From positions 3,224,001-3,288,000 of the forward strand of contig OZ243953.1 of NCBI GenBank assembly GCA_965214475.1: a stretch of DNA of 64,000 nucleotides, in the 5' to 3' direction. This document shows positions 51,945 to 60,867 of this stretch, in pieces (position 1 is the stretch's first letter; every line of letters starts with the position of its first letter). The translations under genes and the position numbers were made by a program. Below the pieces are notes generated by a model. It worked only from the letters and a program-made list of their open reading frames with translations. It ran no database searches and was not told the DNA's origin. The DNA comes from SIRX01 sp965214475 (GTDB lineage: Bacteria > Actinomycetota > Rubrobacteria > Rubrobacterales > Rubrobacteraceae).

Positions 51945-54554
51945 GTGGCATACAGAGTAGACGCGGAACCGACATATGAAGCTGCGGACTTGTTTCGCGA
52001 CCGATGCTTGATGGACGGCAGCTCGTTTCTCTGGCCTGAGCACCTTGTTTGGAATTCGGAGAACGTCTCCACGCTCCTGGAGGCTATGACAGGTGAGAAT
52101 GCTGATACTGGCAGTAGGACTTTCTATGAAAAGCTGCACGACCAACTCGCAGAGCAACCGAAAGAGATTCGTCGTGTGGCAGCGGACGTTGTAGCTTTCT
52201 ATTATCTCTTCCCGACCAATATTGGAATCCCGAAGAAGTTATCTAGCCTGGAGAGGGTGATCGGCTGGAAGTTGGGGCAGGAGCAGCCTGACTTCGATTC
52301 TCTTCGGCAAGCGTATGAGGCAAGCGTTGGAGACGCGGGCATGCTATACAACACGAGGCAGCCTGAACAGGTGATCTTCTACCTGAAGTTTGCTAGAGAG
52401 CTCTTGTCAAAAGGTATAGATCCCACGAACATTAGCGCTTGCAAGAGCTTGGCTAACGCAGTGAAGCAACGGGTGGTATCAAGCAATCCTGCACGCAACA
52501 TCCTGTTGCATCTTCTATTTCCCGAGCACTTCGAGCGGATCGCCGCTGACACGCATAAGCGAAGAATCGTGGAGGCCTTCCGCGATAGGTCAGAGGAAGC
52601 ACAAGATATCGACGAGGCGCTCGAAAATATCCGCAGCTCCCTTTCCGAGGAGTATGGTGAAGGCTTTGACTTCTACGATGAGAGCATCCAGTGGCGGTGG
52701 CAGGAAAAGTCGGATGGAATCCCTTCTGCCCAACAGTACGTGGACGCGTTCCGTGAGGTAGAGCTGCCGGATAGCTACTTGAAGATGCTGCGAGTTCACT
52801 ATGATGTGCCAGCTCACACGATCACCGCTACCCGGCTTGCTCGGGCCGTTGGCTACAAAAATTACAATAGCGCTAACCTCAACTACCCCAAAGTGGGAGG
52901 GCTTGTTGGTGAGCGTCTCGGCTGGCTACCGAACATGCCGCTTGAGGTGTTGGTCACGTTCGAAAAACCCGACGACGAATGGCATTGGATAATGCGACCC
53001 CAGGTTGCTCGAGCCCTGGAGATGCTGGGGTGGGTTACGGATTCCGACGAAGAAGAGGACGGCAATATGGAACTTCCTGATCATGGTTCACTTAACCTCA
53101 TTCTCTACGGACCGCCGGGAACGGGAAAGACGTACCACACGCAAAGACGAGCACTCGAAGTTCTCAACTTGGACCTGCAGGATTTATCGGACCACGACGT
53201 AACTATACTCTATCGTAAGCACGTGAGCGAAGGCCGCATCGAGTTCGTGACCTTTCACCCGTCCTACTCTTATGAGGAGTTCGTCGAAGGCTATCGCTAC
53301 GACGAGGAGGCGAAGGTTCCGACGTTGCATGAAGGAATCTTTCAACAAATCGTTAACCGGGCCCTCAACCCTCGACATAGCCCGACTGCTACAGACGGTG
53401 CGCGTATCTGGAAGGTTTCGCTCGGCGGAACCCCAGAACCTTATGTCTTCGAGCGTTGCATGAAGAACGGCGAGATAGCTATAGGTTGGCTCGGAGATCA
53501 CGACCTCACGGGTCTGGACAGAGAGGCTATCGCCGAAATTTTCGAGGAGCATGGTAGCGAGGGGGCGACCAACAGTATCAATTCCGTCAACTATCTAGTA
53601 AATGAGATCCGTGACGGTGACTACGTAGCCGTTCTTAAGAACCAACGAGAGATCCGAGCCATAGGACTAGTCACGGGTGCATACAAGTACAAGGATGAGG
53701 AGTACGGTGAAGACTATCCGCACACCCGTCCTGTGGAATGGCTGGACCAACAGGACCACGATGTCTACGAGATGAATGGTGCCACTAATCTAACGTTAAC
53801 CACCATCTACCCGCTGAGTCGCATCTCGCTCCAAGACTTTGTCGGACTACTTCCCGAGCAGGAGCAGGGCGAGGAGCCTTATGTCCTGATCATCGACGAG
53901 ATCAATCGCGGCAACCTCTCTCGCATCTTCGGCGAGCTTGTAACGCTCCTTGAAGAGGATAAACGCCGCGGTGCCGAGAATGAGCTCTCGGTTCGGCTAC
54001 CGTACTCCCAAAGCGCCTTCACTGTACCCCCCAACCTGTATGTGATTGGAACTATGAACACTGCTGACCGTAGCATTGCTCTCCTAGATACCGCACTTCG
54101 ACGCCGCTTTGAGTTCCGCGAGATGATGCCAGATGTGAATGTACTCCGCAGAGTTTTGCTCGAGAAAGTAGGAGAGGACAGAGCCGAACATGTTGAACTT
54201 GTCTGCGAAGTGTTCGAGGCTCTCAACAGACGTGTCGTTTTGCTTCTCGACCGCGATCACCAGATCGGCCACAGTTACTTCCTCGGCTCGACTTCTATTG
54301 GACAACTACACCGGGCGCTCTACCAGCAGGTCTTCCCGCTCTTGCAGGAGTATTTCTACAACGATGCAGAGCGTATGCGTCGTCTTCTGGGTAGACATGA
54401 TCACTCCGCAACAAAGGGTTTCTTTGCACACGTGGAAGAGTACAGGCACGCCTTGGACGAGGAGGTGCTTGACGATGAGTTGCCCTGGGAGCTTCACGAG
54501 TATCCGGTAGAAGACTTGGAAGAGGCCATACGCAACACATTTCTGGACAGATGA
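51945..54554 (+). CDS. McrB-type GTPase with EVE-like insertion
   Basis: 869 residues. A helical N-terminal domain (1-250) and a second domain (about 265-365, ATRLARAVGYKNYNSANL) precede the AAA+ GTPase: Walker A GPPGTGKT (389-396), Walker B VLIIDEINRGN (647-657), GTMNTADRS (702-710) and arginine finger ALRRRFEF (717-724). About 250 residues separate the Walker motifs, far more than in McrB; residues 486-630 (WKVSLGG, then AIGWLGDHDL and VAVLKNQREIRAIGLVTG) look like an EVE/PUA-type modified-base-binding domain inserted in the motor. It would drive DNA translocation with McrC. GTG start, GAGGAGGG upstream. Confidence 0.85.
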   Translation: MAYRVDAEPTYEAADLFRDRCLMDGSSFLWPEHLVWNSENVSTLLEAMTGENADTGSRTFYEKLHDQLAEQPKEIRRVAADVVAFYYLFPTNIGIPKKLSSLERVIGWKLGQEQPDFDSLRQAYEASVGDAGMLYNTRQPEQVIFYLKFARELLSKGIDPTNISACKSLANAVKQRVVSSNPARNILLHLLFPEHFERIAADTHKRRIVEAFRDRSEEAQDIDEALENIRSSLSEEYGEGFDFYDESIQWRWQEKSDGIPSAQQYVDAFREVELPDSYLKMLRVHYDVPAHTITATRLARAVGYKNYNSANLNYPKVGGLVGERLGWLPNMPLEVLVTFEKPDDEWHWIMRPQVARALEMLGWVTDSDEEEDGNMELPDHGSLNLILYGPPGTGKTYHTQRRALEVLNLDLQDLSDHDVTILYRKHVSEGRIEFVTFHPSYSYEEFVEGYRYDEEAKVPTLHEGIFQQIVNRALNPRHSPTATDGARIWKVSLGGTPEPYVFERCMKNGEIAIGWLGDHDLTGLDREAIAEIFEEHGSEGATNSINSVNYLVNEIRDGDYVAVLKNQREIRAIGLVTGAYKYKDEEYGEDYPHTRPVEWLDQQDHDVYEMNGATNLTLTTIYPLSRISLQDFVGLLPEQEQGEEPYVLIIDEINRGNLSRIFGELVTLLEEDKRRGAENELSVRLPYSQSAFTVPPNLYVIGTMNTADRSIALLDTALRRRFEFREMMPDVNVLRRVLLEKVGEDRAEHVELVCEVFEALNRRVVLLLDRDHQIGHSYFLGSTSIGQLHRALYQQVFPLLQEYFYNDAERMRRLLGRHDHSATKGFFAHVEEYRHALDEEVLDDELPWELHEYPVEDLEEAIRNTFLDR

Positions 54555-55855
54555 GCGTCAGACGCGTGCAGCCAGAGCTTCTTACGCTCAGCGAGTACGG
54601 AAAGCTCTCTTACGAAGACCTCGGCGAGCCTGATATTCACCATCTGGAGAAGGTTGTTAGAGACCTTGGGGTACCTGTGTTTCGCTTCTTCCGGTCATAC
54701 GTCCAAGCTCAGCAGTACGTCGGCACGCTTGCGATCGGAAACCGCATAGTGCAGATTCTCCCGAAGATTTACGACACAAACGATGAGAACCTCGGATTCC
54801 TCGTCTTCTTGCTCTCTTACACCAAGCGCCTCCGGCTTCAACGAACAGGTACTGCTGACCACGAGAGGCTCTCCGGATCATTCCTGGAGATCTGGATCCG
54901 GTACTTCGCTACGGAACTCAACCATTTGCTGCGCCGTCGCCCGATGCACCGCTACGTCGAGGTGGAGGAGCGTGTTGGTTTCCTCCGGGGTAAGCTTCTC
55001 ACCGAGCATGAACTGGCCGGGACAGGATCTCTCTACGCGCGCTACGCCTGCCGGTATGAGGTCTTCACTCCCGACCACTTGCTGAACCGCACGCTCAAGT
55101 TCTGCAACGATCTCCTACTCAAACAGACCCAGGTTCTCACCAACCGAGTGCTCCTTCAGGAGAATGAAGCCCTCCTCTCCGACGTCAGCCCCGGGATCGT
55201 TCGTGCAGCCGAACTCGACCATATCCACCTCGATCGGCTTAACCGTCATTACGAACCAATCCTCGGACTCTGCCGCCTCCTATTGGAAAGCTCGACCCTC
55301 AATCTCAGTGCCGGACGCATCAGCCAACTCGCTTTCGTCTTCGACATGAACAAGCTCTTCGAGGAATTTGTCGCCGAATTTCTGAAGCGGAACGCGAGTA
55401 AAATAGACCTCGGTGAGGGTCGGCACCTTGCGGGAGTAAGTTACCAGCGACGTCTCGGGTGCCTATTCGGCGAATTCAATATGGATGTTGATCTCGTGCT
55501 GACCGACGACGTCGGCGACAATTTTCTGGTAGACACCAAGTACAAGACACTCGACGCAAACGAGCGACACGGCGGACTCTCTCAGGCCGACTTTTACCAG
55601 ATGTATGCCTACGGTAGTGCAGGAAAGCAACGCTACGAAGATATCGTCTTGCTCTATCCGACAACGACCAATCCGGTGGAACACACTTTCCGCCAGCATG
55701 GTTTGCGGCTCCACGCAAGACAGTTCGATCCACGTATCATCTACGACTATCGGAGCAATGGCATTAACTCAGTAGCCGCGGTGAAGGAGCTGAGCCGGGC
55801 GCTATCAATCGTACGCGGGAAACTTTTCAACGAAACTCTTGTCACAGACCTCTAA
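54551..55855 (+). CDS. McrC-type nuclease subunit
   Basis: 434 residues. The N-terminal half is the McrB-contacting region; the C-terminal half carries the PD-(D/E)XK core with D314 (NMDVDLVL) and DTK (D328, K330). This is the cutting partner of the McrB GTPase in modification-dependent restriction. The ATG overlaps the mcrB-like stop by four bases. Confidence 0.88.
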   Translation: MSVRRVQPELLTLSEYGKLSYEDLGEPDIHHLEKVVRDLGVPVFRFFRSYVQAQQYVGTLAIGNRIVQILPKIYDTNDENLGFLVFLLSYTKRLRLQRTGTADHERLSGSFLEIWIRYFATELNHLLRRRPMHRYVEVEERVGFLRGKLLTEHELAGTGSLYARYACRYEVFTPDHLLNRTLKFCNDLLLKQTQVLTNRVLLQENEALLSDVSPGIVRAAELDHIHLDRLNRHYEPILGLCRLLLESSTLNLSAGRISQLAFVFDMNKLFEEFVAEFLKRNASKIDLGEGRHLAGVSYQRRLGCLFGEFNMDVDLVLTDDVGDNFLVDTKYKTLDANERHGGLSQADFYQMYAYGSAGKQRYEDIVLLYPTTTNPVEHTFRQHGLRLHARQFDPRIIYDYRSNGINSVAAVKELSRALSIVRGKLFNETLVTDL

Positions 55856-55969
55856 CCAAGACCGATGGGACGTGGCGGTCTACGCACCTACCAACTGACT
55901 TTCAGTGCTACCATGACCATACGCACCGAAAGTAGATAACGGCGTTCGCCGTCTTCTGGGGGAGGGAAG

Positions 55970-57412
55970 TTGTCGGAAAAAGAAACCCACGACGTAGAGG
56001 ACGACGAGACCAGGTCCCAAGTCTATTCGGGACTCGAAGAGGCGAAAGAGTTTGCGAAAACGCTCAACTTCGAGGATGCCAAGAGCGGCGCCTGGTTTGT
56101 CAGCCTGCTGCAGAGGGTGGTCCGCTCCTACGACCGCAACGCCCGGGCTCAATACTTCCAGCAGAAATATCCGGGTCTGTCGCCCGATGAGATCGCCGAC
56201 ATACTCACCTCCGTAACGGTCCGGTATGCCGCCATCGCCGGAGGCATAGCCGGGGTAAGCGCGACCGCGAACCAGCTAACCACCGTGGCCTCCGCCGGGA
56301 TGACGGCCCCGCTGTTCTTCGGCACCATCGGGTCCGAGATGATCTACCTCTCCTACATCCAGATGCGGCTGGTGCTCGACCTTTCGGTGGTCTACGATCT
56401 CCAGCTCGACCCCGACGATCCTGAAGACGTGCTTATGGTATTTGGCTACGCGCTGGGCGTCGCCCCGACAGAGCTGATCGGCGCCGGAGCCCGGAAAGCT
56501 GCCGGCGCGGGTACCGCTACGGTGATCAAGAAGTACATCAGCAAGGATGTTCTCAAGGCCATACAAAACTTTGCTCGCAAACTGGGATTTAAAATCCTGC
56601 AGCGCACCATCCTCAAGTACGCGGTTCCCGTCGCCTCCGCTGCCGTCGGAAGCACCTACAACTACACGACCACCCGCTCGTTGGGCAAGATCGCTAAAAC
56701 GCATCTCAAGAACAGAGGCAGGGTCACCGAGGAGTTGCGGACGCTCGTATCGCGCCAGAACACCTACGACTTGGTGTTCCCCGCAGCCGCCATGTACACG
56801 GCACAGGTTGACGGCGAGGTCTCACCGGAAGAGAGAGCGCTCTACCGGTCCATGCTCTCTCGGATGTCGTTCGACGAGCACACGCAAGCCGAATTCCAGA
56901 GGCTGACGACCGATGAGGCGCATCTCCTCGAAGCAGCGTCCCAAATCGAGAACAACGATATCCGACGTAGCCTGGTGGACTTGCTGGCGTTGATGGCCGT
57001 CTGCGACGGCGAGTTAGCCGACGAAGAACGCGAATTCCTGAGCAAAGTCGCCAAGCGCCTTAACGTACCCGTAGACCCGGCCGCTGTCGAGCAGCGAAGC
57101 CAGGACTATCAAACGGTGCCAGAGCAGAGGACCCTCGACAACTTGACGGAATCCGCCAGCGGAGCGGCCGGCAGGGCCCGTGACATAGCAGGACGGACGG
57201 CAGGGGGAGCCAGAGACGCAACGATAGCCGCCGGTGGCAGGGTCAGGGGAGCACTGGGCAAATTTCTCGAGCGCAACCAGACTACAAGCTCGGAAGAAAC
57301 ACTTGGCTCAGAAAGTCGGACCACAACCTGTTCGAGTTGTGGAACCAAGGTACTTATCGAGTACCGATTTTGCCCCAACTGTGGACTATCGATCTCGGAC
57401 CAAACAATCTAA
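55970..57412 (+). CDS. EcsC-TerB-zinc ribbon protein
   Basis: 480 residues. Residues about 60-245 follow the EcsC family (helical, YPGLSPDEIADILTSVTV, then hydrophobic GGIAGVSATANQLTT). Residues about 265-375 form a TerB-like acidic helical domain (QVDGEVSPEERALYRSM and VCDGELADEEREFLSKV). A linker rich in Gly, Ala and Arg leads to a zinc ribbon (C454, C457, C468, C471). TTG start, 114 bases after the nuclease gene. TerB and EcsC domains recur in membrane stress and defence proteins. Its link to the restriction genes is positional only. Confidence 0.75.
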   Translation: MSEKETHDVEDDETRSQVYSGLEEAKEFAKTLNFEDAKSGAWFVSLLQRVVRSYDRNARAQYFQQKYPGLSPDEIADILTSVTVRYAAIAGGIAGVSATANQLTTVASAGMTAPLFFGTIGSEMIYLSYIQMRLVLDLSVVYDLQLDPDDPEDVLMVFGYALGVAPTELIGAGARKAAGAGTATVIKKYISKDVLKAIQNFARKLGFKILQRTILKYAVPVASAAVGSTYNYTTTRSLGKIAKTHLKNRGRVTEELRTLVSRQNTYDLVFPAAAMYTAQVDGEVSPEERALYRSMLSRMSFDEHTQAEFQRLTTDEAHLLEAASQIENNDIRRSLVDLLALMAVCDGELADEEREFLSKVAKRLNVPVDPAAVEQRSQDYQTVPEQRTLDNLTESASGAAGRARDIAGRTAGGARDATIAAGGRVRGALGKFLERNQTTSSEETLGSESRTTTCSSCGTKVLIEYRFCPNCGLSISDQTI

Positions 57413-57535
57413 CTTGCAACGGTGTAACGGCGAAAATTCCAGCAGATTCAGCATACAGCTCGCAACCAGGCTCATCGGTAAGTCCGAATGCCACAGACGA
57501 ACCTGAGCTAGATCAACGACCTCCCGCGTAGGCCG

Positions 57536-57772
57536 CCCGCACACCCACCTCCCAGGCGGCCCTATGCCGCCCCTCCGGGGTTGTCGGGCTTCGCCCGCAA
57601 CCTGGCAGGAACCGGGCTGTGCTCTCGTTGAGTGCGAGAGCGCATGGCGAAGCTCTGCGATACGCTCCGCAGACGCCTCCGCTTCTCTCCGGCGTCCCCG
57701 GACCTCTGCCAACAGGCACGGAAATTGAGACGTTGTTTAGGCGCAGAGCCGCCCTGACGGTCGGCACCTCGC
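57536..57772 (+). repeat. right copy of the ~235-bp structured direct repeat
   Basis: Same orientation as 47969-48203 and close to it over most of its length. The central variable segment here (about 57635-57668) contains GAGCG and CGCTC, forming a stem unrelated in sequence to that of the left copy. It begins 123 bases after the EcsC-TerB gene. Confidence 0.8.
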
Positions 57773-58097
57773 CCACAAACATGAACTTTCCTCAGATCCC
57801 CTGAACTCGTAGATCATTATTCCAAACCTGGTGACGCAAGGGCTTTGCCGCCCATAGCGTACCAGCGGCGTCCCTCCGTCAAGGGCACCCACAAACTCGG
57901 CCTGGATGGCCGCCCCAAGGGTTTTGCTCCGCCAGGTTCCCTGTCTCCGCAAAAACTTTCTGGGACCCACCCTTGACTCCACTCCTTGCCGCCGGATTCA
58001 GGGCTTCCCAGGCAAAGCTCCTGCTGTAGGGGCATCAAGTAAAACGCCTCGGCGGTGTTGGTCGCACCCCGAGGCCCGAACCACAGGAGGTAAGCCT
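57773..58097. other. gene-free stretch, possibly structured
   Basis: No convincing coding frame. Several GC-rich short complementary segments are present, for example CCTCGG (58047-58052) and CCGAGG (58069-58074) just before the Shine-Dalgarno of the next gene. It may continue a structured RNA or be a leader. Confidence 0.4.
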
Positions 58098-58376
58098 GTG
58101 ATCGAGTCAAGTGTATCGCGTCGTGCGTGTCGGGGCATCGCGCTCTGGCGCAACCGCAAAGCAGAGATCCGGCCTATGCCGGCGGGCGGTCTCTCTGTCC
58201 CGTCGTGCTCTGAGCCGGGGCGCAGCTACCGGGTGTCGCTGGCCGGGGAAGGGCGTTGCGGCTGCACCGACTGGCGGCGGCGCAAGCAGACCTGCAAGCA
58301 CATGTTCGCGGCTCTCGTTTGGGCGGCGAAGCAGCGGGCAGCGCGGGTCCGCAAGTCCGAAAGGGTGGTGGCATGA
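58098..58376 (+). CDS. SWIM zinc-finger protein
   Basis: 92 residues from the GTG at 58098, seven bases after AGGAGG. The SWIM motif reads CGCTDW followed by CKHMFAALVWAA, the CxC...CxH form that binds zinc and contacts DNA or protein. An upstream in-frame extension lacks a start with a binding site. The stop overlaps the next ATG. Found as a small accessory gene near replication or recombination genes of elements. Confidence 0.75.
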   Translation: MIESSVSRRACRGIALWRNRKAEIRPMPAGGLSVPSCSEPGRSYRVSLAGEGRCGCTDWRRRKQTCKHMFAALVWAAKQRAARVRKSERVVA

Positions 58377-58780
58377 TGGTCGCCACTTCTACAGCCCGGC
58401 GCGAGATTCATCACCGTATACCCCGCTGTTTGCTGAAGGTCTACGACCAGGGCCACGGTCCCGGCCTCGAACCCGAAGATCTGCAAGCCTGGTTTGCCTG
58501 GGAAGAAGAAGCATATCGCTACGGAGTCAATCCCAACATCTCTCGCGATGAGCTAGCCGCGCTGGTCGAAGGCTCCACGGTGGGGATTTCTGCAAGCTAT
58601 CATCGCGCCGGCCACTCGCAAGCTGGCGACTTCGTTCGTTGGGGCCGGCTCGGTGGCCTCGAAACGCTGCGGCGTTACGGCCGGCCGTGGTTCTCACTCC
58701 TGGGTCGCCGGCGCTGGAACAAGATCACCGCCGCGCAGCTCGAAGAGGCGTTCACGGCCATAAGCACGGGGCGGTCCTAG
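58373..58780 (+). CDS. hypothetical protein with HH-I-P motif
   Basis: 135 residues. The N terminus REIHHRIPRCLL resembles the start of HNH-type domains, but the downstream Asn and His needed for an HNH nuclease are not evident. Trp-rich middle (LQAWFAWEEEAYRYGVN). The ATG overlaps the SWIM gene stop. Confidence 0.55.
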   Translation: MMVATSTARREIHHRIPRCLLKVYDQGHGPGLEPEDLQAWFAWEEEAYRYGVNPNISRDELAALVEGSTVGISASYHRAGHSQAGDFVRWGRLGGLETLRRYGRPWFSLLGRRRWNKITAAQLEEAFTAISTGRS

Positions 58781-58781
58781 C

Positions 58782-59057
58782 ATGGCCGCCCCACTCTTTC
58801 CCCTGGGACGCATCGTAGCGACGCCCGAAGCTCTAAACGCGCTCATGATGGCCGGAGAGGACCCCGGCGAGCTCCTTGAGCGCCACCAGTCCGGCGACTG
58901 GGGCGACGAGCCACCTACGGATGCCGCCGAGAACCGGCGCAGCGTCCAGCACGGATGGCGTATCCTGAGCGCCTACCAGGTCGGACCGCACCGGATATGG
59001 ATCATTACCGAAGCCGACCGTTCGAGCACCTGTCTACTCTTGCCGGAAGAATACTGA
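58782..59057 (+). CDS. conserved small protein typical of plasmids and integrative elements
   Basis: 91 residues. The pattern LFPLGRIVATPEALNAL, then ERHQSGDWGDEP and IWIITEADRSSTCLLLPEEY is familiar from many mobile elements, where it is annotated as hypothetical. No catalytic motif. It starts one base after the previous stop. Confidence 0.7.
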   Translation: MAAPLFPLGRIVATPEALNALMMAGEDPGELLERHQSGDWGDEPPTDAAENRRSVQHGWRILSAYQVGPHRIWIITEADRSSTCLLLPEEY

Positions 59058-59103
59058 CACCCAGGAACAGGTGGGGGAGGGTGCATGTACTCCCCCACCT
59101 GCC

Positions 59104-59117
59104 TGCAACCGTGCAAC
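59104..59117 (+). repeat. TGCAAC pair upstream of the XRE regulator
   Basis: TGCAAC at 59104 and 59112, eight bases apart, in the 139-base gap before the regulator gene. Same unit and spacing as the clusters in the primase gene, so a shared DNA-binding protein is likely. Confidence 0.45.
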
Positions 59118-59196
59118 CGCATTGTTGTATCAGGTGAGCAGATGATTGTGCTAGACTGCGTAGCATCTCTTTGGAGAATGGTACGAGCGGAGGAGG

Positions 59197-59568
59197 ATGG
59201 CGAAGCTCATGGACGGTAGAGGGTATACGTGGTTCGGTGAGGTCCTCTACCGCATCCTGCGCTCTCGGGGCTCTAGCCAGTCGGCCCTGGCGAGGGAGGC
59301 CCGGGAGCGGGGCCACGACTACCGGCAGAACTCTGTCTCTAACTGGATGCGTGGCGTACACGCGGCGCCGAGGGACCTTCCTACGCTCCTGGATCACCTC
59401 TACGACCTCTCGGAAGAAGAATGGGTAGAGCTTGCGGTAGCCTTCGCCTACGGACAAAGGGCGAACCGGGAGGATCTGGAGGACGTCAGGGAGTTCAGGG
59501 CCTTCTACCGGCAGATGCTAGAAGAGGAGGTCGAGGGCTCTATAAGAGGGGAGGAGCAGAAGGGGTGA
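59197..59568 (+). CDS. XRE-type helix-turn-helix regulator
   Basis: 123 residues. Residues 12-60 form the helix-turn-helix (EVLYRILRSRGSSQSALAREA, then NSVSNWMRG), the rest a helical acidic tail. The ATG at 59197 is close to GGAGGAGG; the ATG at 59209 is an alternative with better spacing. It overlaps the next gene by four bases. A candidate master regulator of the element, perhaps acting at the TGCAAC sites. Confidence 0.72.
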   Translation: MAKLMDGRGYTWFGEVLYRILRSRGSSQSALAREARERGHDYRQNSVSNWMRGVHAAPRDLPTLLDHLYDLSEEEWVELAVAFAYGQRANREDLEDVREFRAFYRQMLEEEVEGSIRGEEQKG

Positions 59569-59978
59569 GCCTGCGGGTGATGGAGTGGGGCTTCCGCAAC
59601 CAGGGGCTAGAAGGCTACTACGCCAGAGACTTCGAGCCCTCGGTGCTGGCGGTGCAGGAGGACTTACGTCCGGAGGCCCGTCGCGCCCGCGAGCTTGAGG
59701 CGCGAGGCTACGAGGAGCGTCCGCTCTCTTTCAAGTGGAACGAGAAGTTCTGTTATGCGGCTGGGAACCTCCTGGAGCTGGACCCCGACACGGTGCGCGC
59801 CCTGAGACTCACCATCGAGCAAGACGAGCCCGAGTGGGTCGAGCGGGTCAAGTACGAGTGGCGAGGGTACTGGAACGTAGAGTCCACAGCCTACTGGTCG
59901 GGCGTACCTCTGCAGGCTACACTCGCCATCCTCCTGAACCTCCGTGACCGCGGAGAGCTGGATGTCGAGGAGAACTGA
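59565..59978 (+). CDS. hypothetical protein
   Basis: 137 residues from the GTG at 59565, which overlaps the regulator stop. Trp and Tyr-rich C-terminal half (WVERVKYEWRGYWNVESTAYW). Not recognised. Operon partner of the HTH regulator, so a co-regulator or toxin-antitoxin-like partner is possible but unproven. Confidence 0.6.
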   Translation: MSLRVMEWGFRNQGLEGYYARDFEPSVLAVQEDLRPEARRARELEARGYEERPLSFKWNEKFCYAAGNLLELDPDTVRALRLTIEQDEPEWVERVKYEWRGYWNVESTAYWSGVPLQATLAILLNLRDRGELDVEEN

Positions 59979-60072
59979 CGTTAACCTCCCGGGTAGGGCG
60001 AGTCCCCCAGGACCTCGGCCACGACATCGAGAACGGAGTATACTTATTGAGGTTAGCGAAACAGGAGTTGTC

Positions 60073-60276
60073 ATGGAAAAGGCGGTAGGGACAAACGGAA
60101 ACGTGCGGGATCTCACCGACGAGGAGGGCCGCGCGCTCTTCGACAACGCCGCCCGCTTCTACCTCGGCATCAGCGGCGAAGAGTTCATCGAGCGATGGGA
60201 TAGCGGCTATTACGACGAGGATCCTGACCAACCCGATGTTGTGGACGTGGCAATGCTCCTACCGTTCGCACGCTAA
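60073..60276 (+). CDS. conserved small hypothetical protein
   Basis: 67 residues from the ATG at 60073 with CAGGAG upstream; a longer in-frame frame upstream has no binding site. Pattern LFDNAARFYLGISGEEFIERWDSG, then DVAMLLPFAR. Followed 20 bases later by another small gene; the pair could be a two-gene module. Function unknown. Confidence 0.62.
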   Translation: MEKAVGTNGNVRDLTDEEGRALFDNAARFYLGISGEEFIERWDSGYYDEDPDQPDVVDVAMLLPFAR

Positions 60277-60295
60277 AAGAGTGCTCTTCTCTTAG

Positions 60296-60844
60296 GTGGC
60301 GGCCAGAACCCCGGCTGAAGCCGTAAACAACTTCTTGGGTCCACTACAACGAGTCATCTCTTGCGTTACCCAGGCCCAACTCAACGTCAAGGGTGGCTAC
60401 TATCCCACCACCGACGAGCCGCACGCTTTGGTACTCGCAGACGGCCTGCCTCAAAAGTTGCCCGGCGAGACGGACCTTTCCCTGGTCGTCAAGCAGTTCT
60501 ACTACGTGATCCGGGTAGAGGAGCCTGACAGGGGACCGTGGAGGGTCAGTACCGCCGAATACAACTATAACCTGCGCGACGCCGACAATCGGGTGGTTCT
60601 AGCCTTCCACTGGCATCCTGCAGAGAGGTTCAAGGTGCGCCACCCTCACCTGCACCTCGATCAGGGCGCCCGCCTCGGACACGAAGACCTCCACCGGACG
60701 CACATCCCCACGGGCCGTATCTCCATCGAGGAGGTCATCCGGTTCGTCATCACCGAGCTCCGAGTAGAGCCGCTGCGCGGCGACTGGGAGAAGGTACTCT
60801 CCGAAGCCGAGTCAGCCCGCCAGAGCTGGCGCACCTGGTCCTGA
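60296..60844 (+). CDS. hypothetical protein, last gene of the element
   Basis: 182 residues. HIS-rich middle (AFHWHPAERFKVRHPHLHLDQGARLGHEDLHRTHIP) and a C-terminal helix pair. The HWH, HLH and THIP histidines are spaced as if metal-binding. GTG start. Paired with the gene at 60073-60276. A TumE-like or other small toxin role was considered, but I cannot support it. Confidence 0.6.
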   Translation: MAARTPAEAVNNFLGPLQRVISCVTQAQLNVKGGYYPTTDEPHALVLADGLPQKLPGETDLSLVVKQFYYVIRVEEPDRGPWRVSTAEYNYNLRDADNRVVLAFHWHPAERFKVRHPHLHLDQGARLGHEDLHRTHIPTGRISIEEVIRFVITELRVEPLRGDWEKVLSEAESARQSWRTWS

Positions 60845-60867
60845 CACCTCCGAAACACTCGTGATCC

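Noticed and set aside
47969..57772. CRISPR array
   Set aside because: Only two long repeats about 9.6 kb apart, with genes between; no short regularly spaced repeats in the window and no cas genes.
57817..58110. Minus-strand frame of 97 codons after the right repeat
   Set aside because: No binding site and no recognisable pattern; more likely noncoding GC-rich sequence.
60296..60844. TumE-like toxin
   Set aside because: The histidine pattern is suggestive, but I could not match the family with confidence.
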